Below are positions 19,751-32,102 of a stretch of DNA of 64,000 nt, piece after piece; positions within the stretch are counted from its first letter, which is position 1, and every line of letters begins with the position of its first letter. The notes below the pieces were generated by a model. The model made no database searches. It was not told where the DNA came from and saw only the letters and a list, made by a program, of their open reading frames with translations. Source of the DNA: Nannochloropsis oceanica. Its lineage: Eukaryota; Sar; Eustigmatophyceae; Eustigmatales; Monodopsidaceae. The translations under genes and the position numbers were made by a program. The stretch lies in NCBI GenBank assembly GCA_004519485.1, contig CP038106.1, positions 817,501 to 881,500 of the forward strand. The letters run 5' to 3'.

Positions 19751-22129
19751 TTACTCTGCGGGGGCCTCAGGAGAGGAAGCAGGAGCAGCGGGCACCTTTG
19801 AAGCACCGCTTCCGCCACCGGCGCCAATCAAACGCGATGATCCCATCACCTCATCTGCCCGACGGTCCATGCGGCCCTTGACCTCACGGGAGAAGCGCAT
19901 GTTGGTCCCAGACTTCCAGTCGGGCATCTGGTCGGGGTAGTAGGGCAAGTCGCCCATCTTGCTCTCGTTGGGGTACACAGCGTAGGGCACCATCTGCACC
20001 TGGTACTCAAGCAGCATGAAGGCGAACTCCTCGGCCGTGACGGTCTCCTGTTCCACCAACCGGTCAGCCAGGCCGTAGAGCAAGTCCATGTTCTTCTGCA
20101 ACACGTCCTTGGCCAGGTTATATGCGTTGGACACAAGCCGCTCCACCTCGTCGTCCACCTCCTTCTTCAATGACTGCGACCACTCCGTCACGCCCTCCGC
20201 CATACGTCGGCCCATGAACACAGGTCCGCTCTCTCCAATGCCCAGAGGCCCCACGGTGTCGGACATACCGAACTGTGTCACCATGCGCTTGGCAATGTTC
20301 GCCACCTGCTGGATGTCGTTCATCGCACCCGTCGTCACATGATCGGGGCCAAAAATCAACTCCTCCGCCAAACGTCCGCCAAGCGCCACGGCCAGCTGCG
20401 CCTCCAGATATTGGCGCGTGTACATGCTGCTCTCCAGCCGGTCCTCGTTGGGGGCAAAGAAGGTCAGACCACCGGCGCCGTTGGAGCGAGGGATGATGGT
20501 AACCTTCTGCACCATGTCGTAGTCGGGGATCACTGCGCCCACGATAGCATGGCCAGCCTCATGGAACGCCACGAGTTCCTTGCGCAGAGCGGGCACATCG
20601 GCCCCGCGCTTCTCCAGACCGACCAGGACACGATCGACGGCATTGTCAATCTCCTCCCATCCGACATCGGGCTTGTCGGCACGTGCAGCAGAGATGGCCG
20701 CTTCATTCATGATGTTTTGAAGAGAGGCACCAGAGAAGCCGGGGGTACGGCGGGAAATGGACTCGAGGTCGACGTCGGGGGCGAGGGGCTTCCCCTTAGA
20801 GTGCACCTTGAGGATGGCCGTGCGGCCTTTGAAGTCGGGCAGGTCTACGGTCACGCGGCGATCGAATCGACCAGGACGCAGGAGAGCCTGATCCAGGACG
20901 TCGGCTCTGTTGGTGGCGGCGATGACGATGATGCCGGGGTTGCCCTCGAAGCCGTCCATCTCAGTCAGAAGCTGATTTAAGGTTTGCTCACGCTCGTCGT
21001 TCCCGCCGGCAAAACCAGCACCACGCTGGCGACCCACAGCGTCAATCTCGTCGATGAAAATGATGCAAGGCGCGTTCTTCTTAGCCTGCTCAAACATGTC
21101 ACGCACACGCGACGCACCCACACCCACAAACATTTCCACGAATTCGGACCCAGCCGCCGATATGAAGGGCACGCCAGACTCACCCGCCACGGCCTTGGCC
21201 AGCAGCGTCTTCCCTGTACCGGGAGGACCATCAAGGATCACACCGCGGGGGATCTTGGCACCGACGTTGGTGTACTTCTCCGGGTTCTTCAAAAAGTCAA
21301 CCACCTCCGTCAGCTCCATCTTGGCGCCATCACAACCGGCCACATTATCGAACGTCACGCCCGTGTCGGGGGTCAACATAATCTTGGCCGACGACTTAGA
21401 GAATTCCATCGGGCCCTGTCCACCCATTCCGGGCATGCCGCCAGGACCAGCGCCCCCACCAGCGCCTGAGCCGCCGCGACGGGCCAGGAAGAAGAGGCCC
21501 AGAAAGAGGAGACCCGGGAAGAGGATGGACTGGAAGAAGTTGAAGCCCTCTGCCTTCGCCTGCTCTGGCAGCACAGTCACGTCGACCATCTTTTGGGTAA
21601 GGGTGGCCAGGAGATCAGGATCGTTAGGAAGTGCATCCAGGCGATAGCGAGCGCCGTCCGTGTCGGTGGCGACGAGCTTTTGCCCGTCAGCAGAGAACGT
21701 GACTTTCTCGATCTGGCCCTTCTCCACCATATCCAAAAAGTCACTGTAGCGCACCAAAGAAGGTACACCCGGTTGGCGGTTCATCGTCTGGAGCACAGGG
21801 GCAGCGTCTGCGGCCTGCGCAACTTGAGGTCCCATGGCACCAGAGAGGCCAAGCGCAGTCACACCCAGGAGGGTGGCCTTGCTAGGGCAGACATTGCCGA
21901 AGTTCGGGGCCTCCTTCATGCTCACAGCGCGAGCCCCAAAGGTGTTGCTGCTGGTGCTGCGACGGGTTGTCTCGGTGGACCGGGATAGCCGGGCGCTCCC
22001 AATGAAGGCCTTGGTGTTCTGGATGTTTTGGCGCAAGGCCAGGGCCTCCTGGCTCATCACCAGGTACAGCAACGCCACAGGCATGCAGCGCCGGGCGCGT
22101 CTCATGATGGACTTCACGGAGAGTCCCAT
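19751..22129 (-). CDS. ftsH: FtsH AAA+ zinc protease, plastid thylakoid type
   Basis: Membrane-bound ATP-dependent protease; thylakoid FtsH degrades damaged photosystem II D1 and other membrane proteins. The 792-aa single-exon protein starts at the ATG at 22129. Its leader has a hydrophobic segment ([16 protein letters not shown]), a Ser/Thr/Arg-rich transit part, then a second hydrophobic stretch ending VAQAADAA, which may be a lumen-directing signal. Next come the luminal domain with [19 protein letters not shown], a helix ([18 protein letters not shown]), a Gly-rich linker, Walker [17 protein letters not shown] near residue 300, Walker [16 protein letters not shown], the second region [12 protein letters not shown], and zinc-binding HEAGH near residue 520. 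The in-frame ATG 16 codons upstream gives no better leader. Divergent from DPM1. Plastid location is inferred from the leader and thylakoid-FtsH-like sequence. Confidence 0.95.
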   Translation of the reverse strand: MGLSVKSIMRRARRCMPVALLYLVMSQEALALRQNIQNTKAFIGSARLSRSTETTRRSTSSNTFGARAVSMKEAPNFGNVCPSKATLLGVTALGLSGAMGPQVAQAADAAPVLQTMNRQPGVPSLVRYSDFLDMVEKGQIEKVTFSADGQKLVATDTDGARYRLDALPNDPDLLATLTQKMVDVTVLPEQAKAEGFNFFQSILFPGLLFLGLFFLARRGGSGAGGGAGPGGMPGMGGQGPMEFSKSSAKIMLTPDTGVTFDNVAGCDGAKMELTEVVDFLKNPEKYTNVGAKIPRGVILDGPPGTGKTLLAKAVAGESGVPFISAAGSEFVEMFVGVGASRVRDMFEQAKKNAPCIIFIDEIDAVGRQRGAGFAGGNDEREQTLNQLLTEMDGFEGNPGIIVIAATNRADVLDQALLRPGRFDRRVTVDLPDFKGRTAILKVHSKGKPLAPDVDLESISRRTPGFSGASLQNIMNEAAISAARADKPDVGWEEIDNAVDRVLVGLEKRGADVPALRKELVAFHEAGHAIVGAVIPDYDMVQKVTIIPRSNGAGGLTFFAPNEDRLESSMYTRQYLEAQLAVALGGRLAEELIFGPDHVTTGAMNDIQQVANIAKRMVTQFGMSDTVGPLGIGESGPVFMGRRMAEGVTEWSQSLKKEVDDEVERLVSNAYNLAKDVLQKNMDLLYGLADRLVEQETVTAEEFAFMLLEYQVQMVPYAVYPNESKMGDLPYYPDQMPDWKSGTNMRFSREVKGRMDRRADEVMGSSRLIGAGGGSGASKVPAAPASSPEAPAE

Positions 22130-22827
22130 CTCTGTCTTGTGTATGATGTGATAAGAAGGAAAGGACGGTGAGTGCACGCTTGTGTGGTGTGACTGTCAAT
22201 GGTGCATTCCGACCAAGTCATCAAGGTTGCTATGCTGTGTGCTGGCTCTGGAATAAGGTAGGGTGGAGAGGTTTCCCTGACACAGGTCGGCTGGTCCATC
22301 CCCGTCCACTAACTATCCAGGCACTCCACGAGTTGTCTCGGGAAGAGACCAGCGCGCGGTTGGCCCGGTCCTTGTGTGACTAAAGACCAAACGCCCAAGA
22401 GGGAAAAAAATGCAAAGGAAGAAGGCGAGGCCAGGACGAGGACAGTGACGCACACGCCGCCTTTCTTCGAAAGAAGGCAGAGTGTAAGCGTAAATCATGT
22501 CCGACCCAATCGATGTGGACAGTAATGATGGCACGCAAGGCTGGACAGCGTGGTGGAATACTCATCAGAAGGAAACGCGTCAATGAAAATCAGGTCCTCC
22601 ACGTGCATGCCTGACTAAGAACAGTATCCCTGCGTACGAGCGCACTGAAATACGGCCTCGCTGCTTGCCCGTCGATTACGGCAATCCGAAGGCAGGAGCG
22701 AGACCGCTGCCCCAGGTAGTTCTTTTCCTTCAGCGACGTGGTGTACGTCGGACTGCGAATGAGAACTCACAGACTGTACTGTACGTACGCCCACCCACAG
22801 CCATCCACAGCCACCCGCAGCATAATC
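22130..22827. promoter_or_regulatory. Divergent promoter region between FtsH and DPM1
   Basis: About 700 bases between the starts of two divergent genes. It should hold both promoters. No specific box was recognised; a short CCACAGCCA-like repeat lies at 22795-22815 just before the DPM1 start. Confidence 0.4.
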
Positions 22828-24493
<1,666 letters not shown>

Positions 24494-24588
24494 ATGAAGG
24501 GCATTAGTGAATTGGGCTCAGCGTAGAACGAAGACGGGGAAAAGACGTGTTTACATACGTAGATAGCTTGGATGAGATTTGACTCGGA

Positions 24589-24969
24589 TCATATATTTCT
24601 TTCCTTTTTACTGCCTATTGTTACTTTTGAGTTCGCTGAAAGAGTCAAGTGATAGTGCAGGATTATTTCTTCGCGCCCCGCTTTATTCACACGCAGGTTA
24701 ATTTCGCACAAGTCGATATCAAAGCGCTCTATGGCAATTAAAGACCCTCTAGAAACGGTCTTCAACCCGTCAGGCAGCAGGACATTGACTGGCTCGGGGA
24801 AAAAATCATTCACCGCAGTACGTAACCCGTATGGGATAGCACGAAGGCAATAGCCCACAACGTGTGGCACATCTTCACGATCTGACAAATCCAAAGCGGA
24901 GCTACTCCGAGATGATCCCGATGCCGTCATGATTATTGGCAGACTCTTCAACGCCCATACATACTCCAC
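24589..24969 (-). CDS. Possible small hypothetical protein or exon, 126 aa
   Basis: An open minus-strand frame convergent with DPM1. I do not recognise a family. The part VPHVVGYCLRAIPYGL, LPDGLKTVSRGSLIAIERFD and IDLCEINLRVNKAGREEIIL looks ordered (alternating hydrophobic residues, few repeats), which is why it is listed. An internal Met before TASGSSRSSSALDL could be the true start. It sits in a stretch that otherwise lacks convincing genes. It may be a terminal exon, a relic, or chance. Confidence 0.22.
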   Translation of the reverse strand: MEYVWALKSLPIIMTASGSSRSSSALDLSDREDVPHVVGYCLRAIPYGLRTAVNDFFPEPVNVLLPDGLKTVSRGSLIAIERFDIDLCEINLRVNKAGREEIILHYHLTLSANSKVTIGSKKERNI

Positions 24970-26797
24970 ATTCTAGTGTAGGCATTTTTTGTGGCTTCGA
25001 GATCAAGAACCAAAATCCCCCCCCACTAAAGACATTTTGTTGCCGGAGCCGGATACCGGCACGATATCGCCCGCAGGAACACACATGGCTCAGCAACTCA
25101 GTTCTGACAGCACGTTGGGAGGAGAAATGACTATATATCGAGGATTCCCTGGTCTACTTAATGCGCAAGAGCTCCGGTTTCGTTATGGACGTGCGCTTGC
25201 GAGCCAATGATTCATGTCCAACGAGGCCATATCCCTCAAATCATGTACTCGGAACCCCGCCGACAAAGCCGTTACGCCCGTCGCCTTCGACGTCCAACCA
25301 AAACCGCCATCCGTGTCATTGATAAGTGTCGGAAACTGGTATCAAAAATATGGCTAAGCCTCTTTCTCACAAGCTGGGCCCAGAGGGCCAGATTTCCAAG
25401 GAGGTCCACCAAGCTGAACCCGCACCAATATTGGATTTCCCAGCTTCTGAGGAAAATCGGACCGCAACAAACTTAATTGAATTTGCAGCCACAACCAAGA
25501 CCTCCATCATAAGCTGTGTGTTGCCATACCGATGTCCTGAACATGGAATCGCGCCAAAGGAGATTCAGAAGCGCAACTGCCCCTGGACAGCCAGTGAGTG
25601 CAAATTATAGAACACAATCCACCATAATACCCAGAAATCTTCAAAACGGAGCGGGTATTCATCGATCTCCTGAAAAAACGACTCTTCTTGACAAATCAAA
25701 TGCGAGTTTGGGATTCCAGGGACCATGCCACACCATGGTAACCACATGTGTTTTGGGGGTTGGGAGGTTCTGAACGGGCATACTCTGATAGCATGTGTGA
25801 CGAGTACACTGCCGCACAATCTTCGGGGCTGCTCATTTGCATAAGACTCAATAACCCGCCCAGTGGTGTGTGAAGCTCTGCACCGAACAGTTTCGGTTTG
25901 CTTCTGCACGCGCCAGAAAAGCATTTCAATGGTGCCAGCACAAAAGAAACCGGTTCGTTTCATCTCCGTTATCATATATCGTCGATGATCGAGTTGCTAT
26001 TTTCACAGTTGCTCTTTTCACAGGCCAAGGACACTCATGCTACGGGCGCACTGCCCTCATCCCTACGACGTGGCCGTCGCTTGTGTAAAAAAGTTCAGAC
26101 AGAAGACAAGGAAACGGCGGCGTTAGCGATGAAGCCGCAGACGGTCAACTAAGTTGCCCCTGCCCCAACCCCCGCCTCCTCTTCTCCCATCCCTCCCCCC
26201 AATATTTGGCTCTGCGTTGTCCCGCTCGGCCGCGGAACCTACCAACGTACTGATATCTCAGCAGCGCCATGTATGCCACGATCCGGCCGGCCGGAACAAA
26301 GACACGGTGCCCGCTTCGAATCTTGGCACGCGACGGCTTCCCTTTTTGCTTTTCGTATTTTCACATTCACTTTTGGACCCCGTATGCTCATTCCACAGGA
26401 CCACCAAGGCAGCCTGCCAAAATGTATGCTAGGTGAACTGTGAGCCAGGCGCAGCAGCAGCTACGTCGAGACTCCTTCCACAGGTGGTGGCGAGACACCT
26501 GCTTCTCGAGGCAAAGAGGAAGAGAGGCATTGGAGTGAGGTACGTATTGGAATGAATGCCATCACACCCACAAAAAGCATGGATGAATTGATTTTAAGTG
26601 AGAGGAGTAAATGCAGGCAGGTCAAATAGTAATGCGAGGAAGGCATAGAGGTCATCGCGTGCAGCGCACACAGCCATAGCCATTTATTCTCCGAGGCACA
26701 TGCACTTGCTCTTATCTTGAACTCACCTCCACAATCGTCACGGGGTGTGTTGTAGTGTTTTCGCGCACGGCTTCTTCTGAATATAGACAGAAAACGT
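24970..26797. other. Gene-poor 1.8 kb upstream of the Ca2+ ATPase
   Basis: Many short frames on both strands, none long or with motifs. By eye the base composition is more AT-rich than in the neighbouring genes. Its last few hundred bases should hold the Ca2+ ATPase promoter and 5' UTR. It may contain a decayed gene or an unrecognised RNA; I see no repeat ends or transposase signature. Confidence 0.3.
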
Positions 26798-29700
26798 ATG
26801 TCCTCTCCTCTTTTGGGTTCAATACGCGTTGCACCCGCGGGTGGGGACGATTACGGAAGCATGCAGCACCAGCGACAGTTGAGCATCGGGGGCAGCAAAG
26901 AGGGAAACCAGCAGCAACATGTGACGCCTGCAATGCTTGATCAATTAAATGTGGCACAGGCCACGGATTCTAACAAGTCAGCCTTAAACGCGATGGGGGG
27001 CATCCCTGGGCTGGCCGCACTACTAGGAGTGGACCTCAAGCGGGGCGTGACGGGGGAACAAGCTACTCAGCTAAGGGCGCAATATGGGGCCAATGTCTTC
27101 CCCGCAGCGCCCATGGCCTCGTGGTTGGAGCTGTTTGTGGACGCGCTTAAGGATCCAATCATTGTGGTGCTTATCTTTGCCTCCATCATATCCTTGGTGG
27201 TAGGGCTGATTGAAGACCCGCATGACGGCTGGATTGAGGGGACGGCCATTATGATTGCCATCATGCTCGTTGCCACCGTCACCGCTTCGAACAATTACAA
27301 TAAGGAGCTACAATTCCGCAGCTTGGAAGCGACCTCCAAGAAGGACGAGCGTGTGTTTATCAAGCGGTGTGGGGAGCTCCATTTTGTGAACCCGGAGGAG
27401 ATCGTTGTGGGGGACCTGATCAAGCTCAAGGCCGGCGATGGCATTCCCGCCGACGGCATCTTGGTCGAAGGTGATGGTGTCAAGGCAAACGAGTCATCGC
27501 TGACCGGCGAGCCAGAGGACCTATCTAAGCACGTGGTCAAGGATCCTTTTCTGCTCTCCTCCTCCCTCCTCACCGATCAAGGTACTAGCCCCGAGATTTT
27601 TATGCTCGTTATCGCCGTGGGCGCCCGTTCTCAATGGGGCAAGATTCAGGCCAATCTGGTGCAAGACTCCACGCTCACTCCTCTGCAGGAGAAGCTGGAG
27701 CATGCCGCCAAATTCATCGGCAAGTTGGGTACCTTCACCTCAGTCGCCACCTTCCTAGCCTTGGTGGTCATGATTTGGAGACCGCCCGGCCAACCACCGC
27801 GGATGCCGGACGGGCAGCACATCACAGAGGAGCTAGTTGAAGCTTTCATTATTGCTGTCACCATCATTGTGGTGGCCATTCCTGAGGGCTTACCCCTGGC
27901 CGTGACGATCTCCTTGGCGTACTCGACCAAGAAAATGTACAAAGATCAGAACTTGATTCGTGTCCTGGCCGCGTGTGAGACCATGGGCAATGCCACCAAT
28001 ATTTGCTCGGACAAGACTGGTACCCTTACGGAGAACAGGATGACGGTGGTGGAGCTGTGGGCGGGTGGGAATGTCTACACAGACATGAAGACTGCGGGAG
28101 GCGAACTGCAAGAGAATCTGAAGAATGTTCTGTCAGTGAATGTGGCTGTCAACTCATCAGCCAACGTGCTTTTCCAGGGGGAGGACGGCAAGACGCTGCC
28201 GCGACCCAAGATCGTCGGCAGTGCGACGGAGGGGGCTTTGTTACTAATGATGACTGCGTGGGGTTTGCATTTCAATCGCGTCAAGGACAACCACTTTCAC
28301 AGTGCGACGGACAAGATCTTCCCCTTCAACTCGGGCAAGAAACGGGCAACGGCAGTGATCCGGCGAGCAGATGGTGGAACTCGGGTGCTTGTGAAGGGTG
28401 CTACCGAATTGGTATTGAATGATTGCACGACCTACATGCAGGCTAACGGTACGACGGCGCCCCTAACCTCGACCACGCGAGCCAAGATTGACGCCCACGT
28501 CGTCTCCATGGCCAACCGGGCTCTACGCACGCTATGTATCGCTCATCGGGATTATGCGCCTGGCATTGCGCTTCCAGCCGGATGGGAGGAAGAGCCGCCG
28601 GACAATGCGGAACTTACCTGCGATGGTGTTGTGGGTATTATTGATCCCTTGCGGAGTGACGTGAAGGAGGCGGTCAAGACGGCCCAGGCAGCGGGCGTGA
28701 TGGTGCGGATGATCACGGGTGACAACATCTACACTGCTAAGGCCATTGCCCGGGACTGCGGAATTCTTACGGCGGGCGGACTGGCCATTGAAGGGCCCGT
28801 CTTCAGAAACTTGACGCCTGCCCAGCTCGATCAGCTATTGCCACGCATCCAGGTCATGGCTCGGTCCTCCCCCGAGGATAAGTATTTGATGGTGACGCGC
28901 CTGAATGGAGCCAATTTGCCCAAGGACAAGGCATCATGGGAGGAGAAGCATCCAGGTCGGAATTGGGACACTGAGAAGGACTTGCTCTTGCCCGGGTACT
29001 ATCAGGAGTGGATCGTGACGCGCGGCGACGAAGGAGGGCACGTGGTGGGCGTCACGGGCGACGGGACCAACGATGCCCCAGCTCTCAAGGCTGCGGACGT
29101 GGGTTTGAGTATGGGGATTACGGGCACACAGGTAGCGAAAAATGCTTCGGACATTGTGATTTTGGATGACAAGTTTTCCTCTATCGTCAAGGCTATTATG
29201 TGGGGTCGAGCGGTTTACGATAACATCCGCAAGTTCCTGCAGTTTCAAGTGACAGTAAATGTGGCCGCGCTGGTCATAACCTTCGTCGGGGCCGTCACGG
29301 GCAAGGGCACGCCTTTGAATGCGGTGATGATGCTGTGGGTGAACTTGATTATGGACACGATGGGTGCCCTCGCTTTGGGTACGGAGGAGCCCACTTTGGC
29401 TCTCTTGCAACGCCGGCCCTACAAGCGCTCGGCCCGCCTGCTTTCGCGGCCCATGGTCCGGAATATTGTCGGACAAGCCGCCCTGCAGCTTGCCATTTTA
29501 TTCTTTCTGCTGTATGAGGGGCCGACGCTATGGGGCTTCGAGGCGGGGAATTACTGCAAGAAGTGGGCGGACGGGACCGTGAAGACCGACACGACGTGGA
29601 CGTACAATGACATGACCTACACGTGTGCGGATTTTCAGACGGTGTGTGCCACGTACTTTGGTCCAGACAATACCGGAGAGTGCTTCAGCGAGCTGCTTCA

Positions 29701-30214
29701 ACATTGGACGTATCCGGCAGTGTATGAGGTGACGTGTGAGTTGAGGTGCCAGTCGTATGATTTTACGCACTACACGTTCATCTTCACGGCCTTCGTCATG
29801 TGCCAGGTTTTCAATGAGTTTAACGCCCGCGAGCTCTTCAATAGCTTGAATGTCTTCCGCGGCCTCCTTCACAATCCCATCTTTATCTTCATCGTTGTCC
29901 TGACCCTCGCCCTCCAGGTCGTCATCGTCGAGTTCGGCGGGAAGTTCGTGAAGACCTCCCCCCTTCCCATCGACCTGTGGGCATGGTCCCTCCTCTTCGG
30001 CTTCCTCTCACTTCCTCTCAGCCTGCTCCTCAAAGTTTGCTTTCCCGTGGAGGAGGCAGCTGACACCTTTTTTGGGTACACCCTGCCTGATGAGCACGAG
30101 CCGGCCCCACCAAAGCTCGCTCATTTGGTAACGGACTCCGGCATGGCTTCGGACGTGGTGGAGAACGATGGCGGGGCGCTGATTGCAAGGGTGCAGCATG
30201 ATTCTCAGGTCTAG
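26798..30214 (+). CDS. P-type Ca2+ ATPase, PMCA (IIB) type
   Basis: ATP-driven calcium exporter of the plasma membrane, or of vacuolar membranes in some protists. The 1138-aa single-exon protein has a Gln-rich N-terminus, helices M1/M2 around VVLIFASIISLVVGLIEDPH, the actuator motif NESSLTGEPEDLSKH, M4 with VAIPEGLPLAVTISLAYSTK, the phosphorylation site CSDKTGTLTENRM (Asp about 406), nucleotide domain VLVKGATELVLNDC, MITGDNIYTAKAIARDCGI, the hinge GDGTNDAPALKAADVGLSMG near residue 753, and M6 LWVNLIMDTMGALALGTEEP. The PEGL and M6 NxxxD residues match PMCA, which carries one Ca2+ site. The M7-M8 outside loop is long and Cys-rich (about residues 910-990). The C-terminal tail is only about 50 residues and I see no obvious animal-style calmodulin-binding helix. 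Family secure; membrane uncertain. Confidence 0.95.
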   Translation: MSSPLLGSIRVAPAGGDDYGSMQHQRQLSIGGSKEGNQQQHVTPAMLDQLNVAQATDSNKSALNAMGGIPGLAALLGVDLKRGVTGEQATQLRAQYGANVFPAAPMASWLELFVDALKDPIIVVLIFASIISLVVGLIEDPHDGWIEGTAIMIAIMLVATVTASNNYNKELQFRSLEATSKKDERVFIKRCGELHFVNPEEIVVGDLIKLKAGDGIPADGILVEGDGVKANESSLTGEPEDLSKHVVKDPFLLSSSLLTDQGTSPEIFMLVIAVGARSQWGKIQANLVQDSTLTPLQEKLEHAAKFIGKLGTFTSVATFLALVVMIWRPPGQPPRMPDGQHITEELVEAFIIAVTIIVVAIPEGLPLAVTISLAYSTKKMYKDQNLIRVLAACETMGNATNICSDKTGTLTENRMTVVELWAGGNVYTDMKTAGGELQENLKNVLSVNVAVNSSANVLFQGEDGKTLPRPKIVGSATEGALLLMMTAWGLHFNRVKDNHFHSATDKIFPFNSGKKRATAVIRRADGGTRVLVKGATELVLNDCTTYMQANGTTAPLTSTTRAKIDAHVVSMANRALRTLCIAHRDYAPGIALPAGWEEEPPDNAELTCDGVVGIIDPLRSDVKEAVKTAQAAGVMVRMITGDNIYTAKAIARDCGILTAGGLAIEGPVFRNLTPAQLDQLLPRIQVMARSSPEDKYLMVTRLNGANLPKDKASWEEKHPGRNWDTEKDLLLPGYYQEWIVTRGDEGGHVVGVTGDGTNDAPALKAADVGLSMGITGTQVAKNASDIVILDDKFSSIVKAIMWGRAVYDNIRKFLQFQVTVNVAALVITFVGAVTGKGTPLNAVMMLWVNLIMDTMGALALGTEEPTLALLQRRPYKRSARLLSRPMVRNIVGQAALQLAILFFLLYEGPTLWGFEAGNYCKKWADGTVKTDTTWTYNDMTYTCADFQTVCATYFGPDNTGECFSELLQHWTYPAVYEVTCELRCQSYDFTHYTFIFTAFVMCQVFNEFNARELFNSLNVFRGLLHNPIFIFIVVLTLALQVVIVEFGGKFVKTSPLPIDLWAWSLLFGFLSLPLSLLLKVCFPVEEAADTFFGYTLPDEHEPAPPKLAHLVTDSGMASDVVENDGGALIARVQHDSQV

Positions 30215-30701
30215 ATAGGTGTTGGGATTTTCACACGGAGGTCGCCTCCTGGACATTATTGAAACTGTGTTAGCGGACTTTTTTATGTTAGTGTTATACC
30301 AGGGACATGCGTTTCAGAGCTATCTCTTCTCCTGGCTGTCCCTCTCCCTTCGCGATGGGTGATGTTTATAGAAATGAAGGGCCCGAAGGAAAAGAATGAG
30401 TTATTTGAGGAAACACGGAGACAAAGGGTCAAAAGCAAAGGCTCTGGAGATATGGGTGGCGTAAGCAAGTCCACCCCACAGAATTGGGAATGATGTGCTT
30501 GGATCATGAGAAATTTAGAAAACTTGATAAGAAAGGTTGGAGCACGCGAGACAGTGAGTGGATGTATGCCTCCTCATTTTGTGTGGAATAATGACAAAAC
30601 CGGACACCCAGCCAAATAGACAGGATATCCCACAGGTGTACTCGACGCACTTTCCCAACTGATTTAGTCTTAGCTGCTTTCTTGTTTAGTCAATTCTTGC
30701 T
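30215..30701. other. Convergent intergenic, no gene recognised
   Basis: Between the 3' ends of the Ca2+ ATPase (+) and RPB4 (-). No supported ORF or RNA. Confidence 0.3.
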
Positions 30702-31511
30702 TTACAAGTCGTCGTGTTCTTGATACATGCTGGTGACCATTTTCTCCTCGCCGGTTGCCGCGCCACCCCCACCCGCAAAAGACCCTTGACCTTGCTGCAA
30801 GCCCAAGAGCACATTCTGGAAATTCTCCAGTATGGCGTCGATTTGGTCCTCGGTGAAGCGATCTCCTAGCCTGTCTGTCCGCCGCAAACTTGGGATCAGC
30901 GCGCCTACATGGCAAGGAAGAACGGTGATGAAAGAGATATATGATCATAAGGGGTTGAAAAGTGCTTGTCTCCTCGCCTTCCACCTTTCCACATGTTCTC
31001 ATCCCGTTACGTACAAGCCTCGTCGCGGTCAGAAGAGGTGGTCATCAGGTTGGCCAACGCCGCTACCTCGAAAGGATGCAGACTTTTCTTATACGGCGTC
31101 TCCTCGGCGCCCCCAAATTCCCACTGCTCAAGCACCTGCCGCAAGTTAGCCAGGTACTGATTGGCCCCCTCCTCGTCCGCCGGCTTCACACCCCCAAAAG
31201 TCTTACAGTACTCGAGCGTCAGCGTCAAGGCCCTGCGTGAGTACGGAAGAGCGGACATGGTCGCATGAGAGGAACTAACCTACAATTCGGCAAGGATAAG
31301 GATTGGCTAGGGAGAGAGCTGTTATCAGCTGTGTGCGAGTATGTGGGGTGCGTACTTACTCAGGCACGCGGAGACCCTTGTCCTGATACTCTTTTCGACG
31401 GTTGTCCAGCAGCACGGCCACTTCCGCGTTGAACAGCACGGGGGACTGGCCCGTCAACGCCTTACCAAACTCCAGGTTGGAGGCATCCTCGTGTTCGTAG
31501 GCGTCATTCAT
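30702..31511 (-). CDS. RPB4: RNA polymerase II subunit RPB4
   Basis: RPB4 pairs with RPB7 to form the stalk of RNA polymerase II, with roles in initiation and mRNA fate in the nucleus. Three exons join in frame: 31360-31511, 31015-31274 and 30702-30904, giving 204 aa. Recognition rests on the family order EDASNLEFGKALTG, NAEVAVLLDNRRKEY, then LPYSRRALTLTLEYCKTF, SLHPFEVAALANL, ALIPSL and FTEDQIDAILENFQNVL, matching the HRDC-like fold of RPB4. The exon-2 border uses TTAG at 31275-31278 as acceptor to keep frame (another AG lies a few bases upstream), so residues at that junction are slightly uncertain. The C-terminus has a Gly-rich extension (QGSFAGGGGAATGEEK) beyond the usual family end. Upstream lies the perilipin-like gene on the same strand. 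Confidence 0.85.
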
Positions 31512-32102
31512 CCCTGCTGTTCGACGATGTGTGGGGTGTGTGGGTGTGTGGGCGAGATGTAGTAGGGTGGTCTATGTCATGGAAGAACTCGGCAAACACG
31601 ACATAGGGCCTGTCTTGTCCTGCCACGGGGTGGCATGAACGGGAAGTGCATCCAATACCTACATGCATGGTAGCCAGGATGCAGTGGCCCCGCTCATTGA
31701 TCATGATGCAGGTGCGCTCACTTCATAATTTCATCACTATGACGCCATACGACCCGTCCCATGCGCGTAAAGCAAAAGCTCAAAAGAAACCTACGGCATG
31801 TGCTTCCTCCCCCACGCTAGCTTCTTTGCTTCTTTGGTGTCCTTTCTGTGTTCAGCAGCAAATTCAACCCATTTTTTGCCATTCACTATTTTTGCTCCTC
31901 TCTTGCCTCTCAACGCAACTGCCCCGTTTCTTTAAATCCCCTTTTTCTTTACAGAGCCAAAAATGACGAAAACAAAACGTGGACGACCGGGAGTTCCTTT
32001 CTCTCAACCGTATGTCCTATCCTTCTCCTCTCTCTTTCCCAAAATTGACGCAAGGCGCACATACGCATAAAGACAACGCACGTTCAGCTCCTCCACATTC
32101 AC
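31512..32102. other. Intergenic between RPB4 and the perilipin-like gene
   Basis: Both neighbours are on the minus strand, so this holds the RPB4 promoter and the 3' flank of the upstream gene. No supported gene. Confidence 0.3.

Noticed and set aside
20339-20980. Plus-strand frame of 213 codons
   Set aside because: Fully antisense to the FtsH protease domain; a by-product of its codon bias.
25565-25975. Minus-strand frame of 136 codons
   Set aside because: Trp/Phe/Cys-rich and without motif or neighbouring exon support.
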